NCBI GenBank assembly: GCA_936440205.1
Contig: OW387146.1
Coordinates: forward strand, 24,428,458-24,492,457
Direction: 5' to 3'
Length of the DNA stretch: 64,000 nucleotides
Source of the DNA: Lepidonotus clava
Lineage: Eukaryota; Annelida; Polychaeta; Phyllodocida; Polynoidae
In this document: positions 10,926 through 21,109 of the stretch, piece after piece
Layout: the number at the start of each line of letters is the position of its first letter
How positions within the stretch are numbered: the first letter of the stretch is position 1
Notes under the pieces: model-generated
What the model was told of the DNA's origin: nothing
Database searches by the model: none
What the model saw: only the letters and a program-made list of their open reading frames with translations
Translations under genes and position numbers: made by a program

Positions 10926-12657
10926 TCATGAAAATAATGAGTCATCATTGTCTAAAGGATTTACAGTAGGCCTAGGTAAGAAGTCAATTTCTAAAAGATT
11001 ATACCTGGAATGAACTTTGTCACTTGGAGCTGCTTGAGTCTTGAGGAAATGGTGATGAGCCATCAACAATGGCACCAACTTTCTATACTTGTAAACAGCA
11101 TATAAACAGGGTACCATAACGATTCCAAATAATATGCCAGTTCCTACTTTTGCTGGAATTACAGATCTTAATCCAGACGATTGTTGAAGACTATCATCAA
11201 CCATAGGACTCAACAAACTCTGTTTTTGTTGCTCATGAAGTTTAGTGGCAAGTTGTTTAAGATAAATTTTGGTTTGTGCATATTTCAGCACCGAATTTAG
11301 TAAAGAAGACATGTTAGGCATTTTCAAATTTACTCACCTTCCTACTGAAATCCCTTCTGATATTGCTTTTAGTGAAAAGTTGAAAGCACCCAACAAAGGC
11401 TAAATAGCTAGCTCTATGGTCATAGATATTGAAGACATGCAATAATTATCCATTGAATATATGTATAGTCGGATACTTTCACATATTGATCACATAGAAT
11501 TGTGACTATGCAATGAGTACACTGTTGGTCTTCAAAAAGCTGTCATGATTATAAAATGAAATCTCAGAATTGGGACTTGCTATCACATACCTAGATTTTT
11601 CAATTAATTTAGCCACTAATGGAAATTTTGAATGAGGGTGTATACTATAAAGGCATTCCTCAGGAATTATTGAATCATTCATGTTCTCCTAGATAGCTAA
11701 AGCACAGGTGGTATGGACACGATCCAGAAAAGTTAGACCATGAGGACACTGTAAATAGTATCCAGGTGTACACCTATCTAAGTCCTCTGCTGTCAGTAGA
11801 GCATACTGTTGAGCACCTGAACTTAAAGCTATTTTTCTAGGAAGACTCCCAACCTCAGTATATCCTACCGACTGATTTGCAGTGAGGGGAATGGGCCATG
11901 AAGTTATGAATAAATTACAAAAGTACAGTCTACTCTGGTTAGAGGTAAATCTAAATGTATATATAAGTATGTATGTGAATACAGAACAGCCAAAAGATGG
12001 TCATTGTAAACAAAGTCTAAATCCTTCATACATAATTTCAAACCACTCACCAAGGCTTTTGTCAACAGTATTTAAACCAGACAAGACTTCATGAGCAGGG
12101 ATCAAATTGGCTGGAATCTGGCCACGATGTAGTTTTTTAAGACAGAAATCCATTCGGTCCAATGCTGCTCATACTCTAATATGGTTGACAGCTTTAACTG
12201 AGAATATGAAATGTGAAAGAAAAGAAAATTTCCCCGAGCTAACTCAGACGAAATATTTTCTGAATAGAATTCATAGTTGATGTTAAAGTTAACAGCTGTC
12301 GGGGCAATACCTTTTTCAACACCGTTTAAACGGGCACTCATTGCATCAAAACCATGCATGGATTGGTGTGATCTATCAAAGAAACAGAATAATCCTGTAA
12401 TCTAGTCTGATCAGTAAGCATCTCCCTGTGAAGAGCATGAACCCTGGCCTGCAAAGCTAACATGTCATTAATTGCTGCAGTACCAAAAATGCTGCAGGAC
12501 AGGAGCCAATAAATCCAAGATGGGCACCTCTGGTTCTTCTAGCTTTATCAACTGATATAGGATGAGAAAGTAATGCCCTGAGGGTATGGCCTGCTTTCTT
12601 AAGTCTTGCCTGTGTCCTGTCTATGACATCATTCTCTAATCTTACAAATTCATTCAT
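10926..12657 (-). mobile_element. envelope-like fossil with membrane anchor
   Basis: Minus-strand pieces at 12657-12457, 12359-12102 and 11327-10926 resemble the ectodomain, stalk and anchor of a class of retroelement envelope-like proteins. The last piece has a hydrophobic stretch of about 20 residues (VGTGILFGIVMVPCLYAVY) followed by Lys/Arg and a cytoplasmic tail. The pieces are separated by non-coding or diverged sequence, and the whole has several breaks. The env label is inference; an unrelated host membrane protein cannot be fully excluded. Confidence 0.4.
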
Positions 12658-12927
12658 TAATACATGGGCACAGTTAATGATTCAAATTAATTCCCTGGTT
12701 AACTTCACATGGACTAAAAGAACCTTGTAATAAGGAGTTATCTAAAAATGGAAGTTTCAAAATCAACACAAGTGTACGGTAGGCTTCTGGTGCCACTAGC
12801 ACCCTTCTACCTAAATCAAACTGCACCCCAACATTTGCCCTTTTGACCACACTTGGCCAGTCTCCCGTCATCCCTGGAAATGTTCCGGGAAAGAAAAGGC
12901 CCCCAGTAAAGCGACGATAGGGGGAAC

Positions 12928-13215
12928 ATGGCACTGACCAAGTGGTTCTTTGCGTTCAATTCCTGGTTGGTGCTTGGTTCACTGAGGGATGAGGTACAGC
13001 AAAAATGATTTCCAGGTTTTGATCCTCTGCTGTTTGCCCACCCTGTCACCTTCATCTCATAGATATGATCACCAAAGGCAGAATTCGTCTCAACCTGTTT
13101 TCGCCGTGAATATGACCTTAGTTGTCGAAACGGTGTAAAGCATCCATTACTCACTCACTCACTCCCAACATGTTTTCGCCGTGAATATGACCACAGTTGT
13201 CGAAACGGCGTAAAG
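12928..13215 (+). mobile_element. SINE-like element with ACTC tail and partial second tail unit
   Basis: GTTCAATTCC (12954-12963) is the B-box-like part. The body has the shared TGTCACCTTCATCTCATAGA and AATTCGTCTCAACC words and ends in GGTGTAAAGCATCCATTACT and a CTCACTCACTCAC tail. A second copy of the distal 50 bases, with GTCGAAACGGCGTAAAGC, follows at about 13165-13215, a partial head-to-tail duplication. Confidence 0.7.
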
Positions 13216-13254
13216 CATCCATGGCATTTTACCAATCTTAGTAAAATTGTCCTA

Positions 13255-13520
13255 GGGTAGGAAGCCCATCTAGCTCTCACCCTCCTTAGAATAAAATACT
13301 AGGGGAGCCCATCTCGCTACCACCCTAGAATACACGACCAGTAGGGAAGCCCACCTCGCTATCACCCTAGAATACAAGAACAGTAGGGGAGCCCACCTAG
13401 CTACCACCCTAGAATACACAAACAGTAGGGGAGCCCACCTAGCTGGAGCCCACCTAGCTACCACCCTAGAATACACAAACAGTAGGGGAGCCCACCTCGC
13501 TACCACCCTAGAATACACAG
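13255..13520. repeat. minisatellite related to the 611-1062 array
   Basis: About six units contain TAGGGGAGCCCACCT, CTACCACCCTAGAATACA and CAAACAG. The unit is shorter than in the 611-1062 array. It is followed by a partial B-box fragment of the SINE-like family (GTTCAATTCC, 13551-13560). Confidence 0.85.
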
Positions 13521-13865
13521 GGACCCAGCACTGATCAAATAGTTCTTTGGGTTCAATTCCTGGTTGGTGCTTGGTTCTATGTATATTGTGTTGGCTAATA
13601 CCAAAGGGCAAGGCAGAAATCACATTGTAAACCCTATTTCCCAGAATACTAAACCAACATGACATTATCACAATCACCAAGCTACTAATAGGTGAGGCAG
13701 CTTCCTTCAGCCTACCTTTTCACCTGATAACTTGATGTATGTACCTTTTTAGAACCAGAAAACAATGATAAAAATGTAAGGACACAGGTTTGTTGAACCC
13801 TCTTTTAGGGGCCACCCTGCTCCTACTTATATTATGAATATGGGAAGCTACACTCGGTTGGCTAT
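13521..13865. other. LTR-like block copy, no gene
   Basis: The sequence around 13690-13740 (GGTGAGGCAGCTTCCTTCAG, then CCTACCTTTTCACC) is a diverged copy of the block at 1195-1250. Nothing coding is seen. Confidence 0.35.
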
Positions 13866-13884
13866 GTGTTACTCAGTGATTACA

Positions 13885-14042
13885 TTGAATTGGCTGAGGG
13901 TCATTGCGACAGACCCTCTTATTTAGCCTTAATATACTACTATTTTCTATGGATAACTACTCGCTTGACTTATGTATTCCTTACTAATAATATTGATTTG
14001 GCTGAGGGTCATTGCGACAGACCCTCTTATGTAGCCTTAACG
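13885..14042. repeat. tandem pair containing a GAGGGTC...GACCCTC palindrome
   Basis: TTGGCTGAGGGTCATTGCGA followed by CAGACCCTCTTAT occurs twice, about 110 bases apart. Each copy contains GAGGGTC and GACCCTC facing each other around a short loop, so each could form a small hairpin. The frame across it on the plus strand is incidental. Confidence 0.75.
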
Positions 14043-14439
14043 AAATGAACATAAGAATTAAAACAATTAAATAAGGTTTATTATGCAGAGGTTGGGAAGG
14101 TCAGTAGAAGACCTTCTATCTATGGAATATGTTACCATGAATAGTTAGTCTGAACACACATAATGGTTTTATTCATTTCACTCAGAGCTTCATACTAATA
14201 ACAATGAATGCTGTGGCCTCTCCAACCCACCAGGCCCTCTCACATGCCTACACTTGGCATTTATAATCATAACAATTTTGTGTCCTAATCTTGCCTAAAT
14301 GTATAAAAGGGAAAAGAGCCCCATCACCAATGGTGTGGGTCTCCTTACCTACCTCATTAATGGGAAAGCCTAGTGAAAGCCTAGCATTGATGACCAACCA
14401 ATCATGTCTGATATACAGCCTGAAGACACAGAGATGATC

Positions 14440-15540
14440 CTATAGACTGGGTGCACACAGCACTACCAGCCCTGACCAACACCAGTTCCGAAGTCCCCAC
14501 CACCTCCATTTCCATTGTAGTTTTGGTGACGTCCTTGGTTGTTGCCCCCAGACTGTGTGTACCTGAGAGGACAGCCCATGCTGTAATGATCGCCTCCGCA
14601 GGTCCAACACTGTATTGGTTGATGTGCTGGTGGGACCTGCATGAGGTCGCATCTGTTGTTATACTGGTATTGGATTTCTTCTGTTGGAGGTTGTCGGCCT
14701 TCTGTCCAGATTGGCGTGATCACTTTATTTTCATATTCCGCCCCTACTTGGTCATAGCTATTGACGAATGACCCATTTTGGTTGGGCTTGTTGATTGCTA
14801 ACACAGACACTCATCTTTTCAATTACCTTTTCTGTGTTGACGTCCACCTTGTCGGCCACTGTGTCCACTTGGCTTCCAACCAGCTTTAAGTGCTTCTCCA
14901 AAGCCTCCAGATGCTTTGCGTTTTGGCTGGATTTTCTTACCGTCTCATAGGCCACCTGCGCCTCTCTTGTTAGCATGGCCAGATCATTGTAGTCTTCAAT
15001 CATTAACTGCTCTCTAATCCCCGAGATGAGGCAGTCTTTGTAGGTCTGGAGGCCTCGTCCACTTCGTTCTTCCCGATTTGGCCCCATGTCTCCAACACCC
15101 TTCTGCTAAACTGCCGACAGTCTTCGCCATCCCTCTGGTCGTTCTGATCTTCTCTGCCCCCGGTCCGGCGACCTCAATGATGGCCGTCTTTATACCACCC
15201 CACGCTTCCATTGCTCTGACATAGTTGTAAAGTGCTGGCGGTAGATGGAATTTCAGTTGTTGGATGAGATTAATATTATCATCTCTGACTCCGTACATGT
15301 TGTGATGTAGTCTATGTATTGGGTAAGCCAGGGGATAACCTTCATGGCGTCTGTTGGACAGGTTCCCGGCGCTTCCATTGCTCTGACATAGTTGTAAAGT
15401 GCTGGCGGTAGATGGAATTTCAGTTGTTGGATGAGATTAATATTATCGTCGCCGACTCCGTACATGTTTGTGATGTAGTCTATGTATTGGTAAGCCAGGG
15501 GATAATCTTCATGGCATCTGTTGGAAAGGTTCCCGGCTGT
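14440..15540 (-). mobile_element. gag fossil with zinc knuckle and 167-bp duplication
   Basis: Minus-strand sequence encodes a gag-like region (LKFHLPPALYNYVRAMEA) followed by a Gln/Glu-rich helical part and a retroviral-type zinc knuckle near 14600 (CWTCGGDHYSMGC, spacing C-x2-C-x3-H-x4-C), then an Asn/Gly-rich tail. A 167-bp segment beginning GCTTCCATTGCTC is tandemly duplicated (15204-15370 and 15371-15537). The order is that of an LTR-retrotransposon gag. It is broken more than once. Confidence 0.65.
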
Positions 15541-16450
15541 AGATTTTTAAATACCCTCTTGGCCGCGTCGACACGCCTCCCTATGTCTCTGCTCTTCCAA
15601 GATGGCCGATCTTGATACAACGTGGCCAAACAAACAGAAAATAATAAGAAATACAACGATGATGGAGGCTATGTATATAGTTAAGCTCCGAGCATGTGTT
15701 AAACATTTCCACAATGTAATGGCTCATTTCTTTGAACAAGTTCAATATGGTACAACCTGACTTGACTAGTTTTCAGCCAGGTGTTAGCCGTTTTCAAAAA
15801 CTTAAACAGAACATTGCCATTGCAATTTCAATACGGTTTAACTTGACTAGTTTTCAGTCAAACGTTATCGCATTACAAAATACACAACATTACAGCTTGA
15901 TGCTGCAGACAGTTCATACACGTATGATCCCATGACAAAGTATCAATTAATCTACAATAAATAACTCAGTAGCTCAGTGACACAGTGACTTGACTAGTTT
16001 TCAGTCAGGACAAAACACTCACTCCACTCTCCAGGTTAAATCAATTACTCACTTACCAAAAACACAGCATTAGTATTCTGCAACATACTTGGCAAAATTA
16101 ACACTAGCATTAATATGGTGTCTGAAGATTGTTATATAATTGTTGATTTAGAAAGAGTAAGACAGTTTTCCCAATATACACCTTATTTCCCAAACAATTA
16201 AACTATTATCACGCTTTTACATACCACTGTGCCATAAATGGTAGAGGCAGCTATCTATCAGCGTACCTCATCTACCATATAGCTACATATGATTTTCCCT
16301 CCATTGCAGAAAGTATTCATGATAACATAACGTGCATGTAAATAAGAATGAAGGTAAGGCTAAAGCATACAGACAATGAGGTACTTATCATTCCCGTCAT
16401 GCTGTATGTTTTTAGAAGTTTTGAGTCCTTTCTATGAGACATTGCACATG
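15541..16450. other. no gene; LTR-like block copy near 16235
   Basis: Mostly AT-rich. A TTGACTAGTTTTCAGYCA word recurs at about 15762, 15843 and 15991. The block at 16235-16285 matches the LTR-like blocks at 1195 and 13690. No coding frame is supported. Confidence 0.4.
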
Positions 16451-16453
16451 AAA

Positions 16454-16965
16454 GACCCCTTGCCACTCTTCGGAACGAGTAGGGTATCGCAACCGGTGGC
16501 GGGTTTCTCCTAAACCATATCATAGATACGATCACCCGTAAGCTGAAAAGTATTACCTTGTGCAGTCTGAAAAGAACCCAGAAGGGTTGGTCAGACTTTA
16601 AACTACCAAAACAAACCAACCCTTGCCACTCTTGGAAACGAGTAGGGTATCGCACCCGGTGGTGGGTTTCTCCTAAATCATATCATAGATACGATCACCT
16701 GTAAGCTGAAAAGTATTACCTTGTGCAGTCTGCTAAAAGAACCCAAAAGGGTTGGCCAGATGCTAATCTACCCAAACAAACGAAAAAACAAACCCTTGCC
16801 ACTCGTCGAAACGAGTAGGGTATCGCACCCGGTGGTAGGTTTCTCCAAAATCATATCATACATTCGATCACCCAGAGCTGAGAAGCATCACCTTGGGCAG
16901 TCTGCTAAAAGAACCCAAAAGGGTTGGCCAGATATAAGTTTACCCAACAAACAAACAAACAAATG
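16454..16965. repeat. tandem trimer of a dispersed about 165-173-bp SINE-like repeat
   Basis: Three head-to-tail units begin CCTTGCCACTC at about 16458, 16621 and 16794. Each carries GAGTAGGGTATCGCACCCGG, ATACGATCACC-like sequence and the shared tail GTGCAGTCTG...AAGAACCC...GGGTTGGCC, followed by an A/C-rich AACAAAC run. Single partial copies of the tail occur at 21262-21370 and 49665-49760, so this is a dispersed family with a local tandem array. Confidence 0.85.
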
Positions 16966-17300
16966 TATTCAGATAGTGTGACAGATTCAAAAGAATGGAC
17001 CCAAAACCTCTATGTGAGTTTGTCCACTATATATCACCTATCAATCTCTACGAATATTTGATTACCCCTTGGTTTACATACACACTATGACCTCAAGCTG
17101 CTGTATCCATCTTGTAAGAGTACATATTTGTAGTATCACATTCCTCCTCCCATGTGATCTCATTATTTAAGTTACCACTTAATGGCTCCATATGTTTGTG
17201 ATGTTAGAAAGCACAAAATAAAAATTCATCCCACTACCTTTACTGCTGGGGATTTATCAATTCATTTAATTACATAGCTTTGTTTTATATCCCCACGCAG

Positions 17301-20300
17301 AATGAAAATTGTCGATGACGACATCACTGTGAATGACGTTGCTCCGAGCGGTAAAGAGGAAGCTGACCTTTACGAAGACGAGGCTCCGACAGTGGCCGGA
17401 TTGGTGGACGAGCGACCAGAGGAAATCCAACAACTAGAAGCATTCAGAAGCAGTGCACAATGGAAGAAGTTCAATGAGAAAGGTCTGTTTAAAATCATGT
17501 TTCACCAGGGTCTGTTTAAAATCATGTTTCACCAGGCATAACAAGGCTTCTTTTAACCAAAAGCAAATTAAGCATTTAAATTTTGAGAAATGATTATACC
17601 TTTCTGATGCTGGGTGGATATATATTCTCAAGTGTAGCCCCCACTATGGAATCTCTGGGTTTAAAATATGTGACCCTTTAGCAGGCACAATTTCTGGTAA
17701 ATGCTGCAGGAAGAGAATTGATAGTATGGCCACAATTATAATTTCTTCACATTGGTTGCTGCACAGTTTGATGTTTTGTGCTTCTGTTGAGTTTAGGGAA
17801 TACATATTTTGTAGAAACCAGATTACCTCATCACTAGACTTACATCATGAGCACATAACTAAGTATGATTTGTTTCTTCTTATATTATAGAAGCTGCCAA
17901 AAGAAGACATGATTCTGATTCTGACCAGTCTCCGATACGACAACGACATGACTCAGATTCAGATGGCTCTCCGCCAAGAAGACAGAGACATGACTCTGGC
18001 TCTGACCAATCCCCACCTAGACGACAACGTAACGACTCCAGTTCAGACCAGTCCCCACCAAGACGACAACGTAAAGACTCTGACTCAGATGAGTCACCAC
18101 CCCGGAGACAAAGGCGGGACTCCAGTTCGGATCAGTCACCTCCAAGGCGGAAAAAACAGAACTCAGATTCGGACCAATCGCCTCCACGGCGAGGGAGGCA
18201 AAACTCAGATTCTGATCAGTCACCTCCAAGGAAATCCTCTGGAAAGCGGAAATCTGAAGATGTGCAGAAGGCAACTAAAAAACGAACAAAACCTTCTCGG
18301 TTTGATGCACCTTTAGAGCCTGAACAGGATGACCGAGGGCGAGCCAAGAAAACACTGGCTGGATTAACTGCAGGACTGTCGACTGCCCGAGCCATGAGGA
18401 TGGAAAATGATGCCAAGAGGAAAAGGGAACAAGACATGTTTGACCAGGTGCGTTTTCTTTTTTTTTTGATTATTTGATAATTTTCTATTTCCTCATAAAT
18501 GAAATTGTTTGCCAGAAAAGCTGTAAAATTAAAGCACGGTATATAGTTGCCAAAAAACCAATATCTGTTAAAGCACAATAATATGTAAGAAATGATGAAT
18601 TTTTTTTTTTTTTAAACAATATGTAAGAAATGATAAATGTTTGAACGTTTTAATTAAAGGTTAATATTCAACTATATTTCTTTGCAAAACAAAGCAGTCT
18701 ATTGTAAATGAACCATATGGCAATGGGCATGGAATGGCATTTGCAATAAACGCTATTTCCAAAATCTATCATTTCCATACTGAAAATACATGTACAGAAT
18801 TAATGTAAAGTGTTTATCAAAGGAATGTTGTAATGACAATTAAACCTACTCTTGTAATTCTCTAGGCTAGTGAAGCTATGCTGGGCAGGAACTCGAAGAC
18901 GGTCTTCCGTGACAAAGAGACTGGTAAGCGGAGAAACCTGGTGAAGGAGGGCGAAGCCGAGGCCAAGGAGAACGCCATCAAGGAGGAGCTACTTGCCAAG
19001 TACAAGGCTTGGGGAAAAGGGTAAGTAAGGAGACTGGAGAACGTAAAGGGGTTGGGTAAAAGGGAAAGTAGGGAACCTGGGGAAAAGGGTAAGTAATGGG
19101 CCTGGGGAACATAAAGGGCTTGGGGAAAAGAGAAAGCAAGGGGAACGGGGAACATAAAGGGCTTGGGTAAAAGAGAAAGCAAGGGGCCTGGGGAAAAGGG
19201 TAAGTAATGGGCCTGGGGAACATAAAGGGCTTGGGTAAAAGGGAAAGTAGTGGACCTAGGGAAAAGGGTAAGTAAGGGGACTGGGGAAAAGGAAAGGCTT
19301 GGGTAAAAGAGAAAGCAAGGGGACTGGGGGAAAAGGTAAGCAAGGGAAGAGGGGACAAGGGTAAGGAAGGGGCTTGGGCAAAAGGCTAAGTGATAGGTCT
19401 GGGGAAAAGAGTAAGAGAACTGGAAAGTGGAAAGAGTAAGTAATATACAAGGGTTGATCAAAGTAAGGGCAAAGGGTAACGGATAAGATGTTCAGGGTTA
19501 GAAACTAAAGGTGGGGATACTGGATGGGAGTTTGAGTAAATGGCTTGTGACAGTAGGAAACAAAAAATAAGTATATATATAGGGACGGGGACAAGTAAAG
19601 AGATTGGAGAAAAATGTCCCGAGAGAAAGGTATAGAGCGCTGGATAATCATACAAGTTTACCAATGGGCGGTGAATTCCAGGATTCTTCGCTGTAAATAT
19701 TCTAAAATTTCAACATCTTATTGAAATATGGTATTTGTTGACTAGTGTTTCTTAATGGAAACACTTTGAGGTTTCTGTCTCAGGCCTCACCGGTTTCACT
19801 AATGGAAATCATTTGTCATCCTAAAAATCGTCATGTATAAAATGGTCTCTTTTTTCTATCTTTGAAAATCTTTTGTTTTTAATGGATAATCTTGTTTTTA
19901 ATGGACAATCTGTTTGACTTTAGTCTGGCGCAGCAGGAGGCGCAGGACAAGCGCACGCAGGAGGCATTGGCCGTGGCCGACCGACCGCTGGCCCGGTTAG
20001 CGGGCGATGAGCACCTGGAGGCCGAGCTCCGAGAACAGGAGCGGGAAGGAGACCCCATGTTAGCGTACCTACGCAAGAAGAAAACCAAGTCAGTTGCCAA
20101 AGGTACGATTGAGCTTGTATTTCTTAATCTTAATATTTAACTCTATGTTGACCACTTCAAGGAGAATATTCATTAAAGAAATTATCTTTGCGGGATAAAT
20201 TTGAGTATTATGTGCTTAAAGAGCTAAAGGATTGTGTGTAGGAAAAATCGGTTTTAAATATTCATTTTTTATACACAAATCAAGTATCCATTGTCGACCT

Positions 20301-20902
20301 CCTTCCATTCGCATAGAAAATTGTTTCCAACTTGGAAGTGGGCAAATCTGATCCAAGTAAGGTCAGGTAGTATGTTAAGTAGTCGACATACATTTAAAGA
20401 ATGATACTGTATGATGAATTTGGCTGCTTCTAAAACCGTTGTCACCGTCATTATGTTGTGGAATTTTACCAGAGATGCCACTATCCGCCTAAATATGGAT
20501 CTTCGGCAGTAACAACCAATTTCAAAAGTTCGCAATTTTCATGAGAAAATGAATACTGTATTTGATTTCAGGTAACAAAAAGTATTTATGTACATAACAT
20601 TTTTTCCAGTGTTAGAACTTTAATACTTAACTCTAGACAAATTGGTTTCACTTCGTCCCGTGATTTTCATGTTGGAAGAGTGGCATCTATGTTTTCTTTT
20701 GCTAATGCATTTATTCTATTCCCCAGACATACCTCGTTACAAGGGCCCTCAACCACCAGCGAACCGATTCAACCTCTGGCCCGGCTACCGCTGGGACGGC
20801 ATAGACCGGTCAAACGGCTTCGAAAAGTCGCTCTTTTCTAAGCGCTCCGAGCGAAAGGCTGTGGAGCAAGATGCTTACAAGTGGAGTGTAGAAGATATGT
20901 AA
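17301..20902 (+). CDS. BUD13: BUD13 homologue, C-terminal five exons (partial)
   Basis: BUD13 is a subunit of the RES complex that binds the activated spliceosome and promotes splicing and nuclear pre-mRNA retention. Exons: 17301-17482, 17891-18447, 18866-19020, 19924-20102 and 20727-20902, with AG/GT boundaries and matching phases. Exon 1 here encodes the conserved MKIVDDD and [17 protein letters not shown] block. Exon 2 encodes eight or so [14 protein letters not shown]-type Arg/Ser repeats, then the KRTKPSRF region. Exons 3-5 carry the family C-terminus ([53 protein letters not shown]) ending in TAA. About 415 residues are present. The N-terminal SKAEYLKRYL-type exon was not found upstream. 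The donors of exons 1 and 3 lie in tandem duplications. A poly(A) signal follows about 200 bases later. Confidence 0.95.
17482..17535 (+). repeat. 27-bp tandem duplication spanning a BUD13 splice donor
   Basis: The unit GGTCTGTTTAAAATCATG plus TTTCACCAG occurs exactly twice (17482-17508 and 17509-17535). The first copy contains the donor used for the conserved protein (AAAG then GTCTGT, 17483). The second provides an equivalent donor at 17510. The offset is 27 bases, so use of the second donor would add nine residues without changing frame. Confidence 0.95.
19005..19450 (+). repeat. purine-rich minisatellite containing repeated splice-donor sequence
   Basis: The end of BUD13 exon 3 and its donor (TTGGGGAAAAGGGTAAGTAA) are the founder of an irregular tandem array in the intron. 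Donor-like GTAAGTA/GTAAGCA sequences recur at about 19089, 19200, 19268, 19335 and 19437 besides the real one at 19021, most preceded by GGGGAAAAGG or a close variant. Intervening units read GGGAACATAAAGGGCTTGGG. The frame from exon 3 meets TAA two bases into the intron, so use of any later donor would truncate the protein. Confidence 0.9.
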
Positions 20903-21103
20903 TGTCCCAAAAATGTGTAAAATGTTTACTATGTAAACAAGAGAAAAGCTTGAGTTTACTGCCAATACCTGACTGAAATGGTCTCATTCTCGGTAGCAGA
21001 TTTAATATTTGTGTTCTGATACGAAAGAAATTGCTGATTTTGTGCTCAAAATGAACACAGATTATTTTGTTTTTAGTATTATATTTTCAAAGTACTTTTT
21101 TTT

Positions 21104-21109
21104 AATAAA
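21104..21109 (+). terminator. poly(A) signal of BUD13
   Basis: AATAAA about 200 bases after the BUD13 stop codon, in a T-rich context. It is the first canonical hexamer on this strand after the stop. Confidence 0.6.

Noticed and set aside
15597-15770. ATGGCCGATCTTG start in a TISU-like CAAGATGGC context, considered as the missing first BUD13 exon
   Set aside because: The translation does not resemble the BUD13 N-terminus and no donor follows in a fitting place; the CAAGAT...ATCTTG palindrome explains the motif.
18862-19461. 199-codon minus-strand frame with [16 protein letters not shown] repeats
   Set aside because: Complement of BUD13 exon 3 and the purine-rich donor minisatellite; a repeat artefact.
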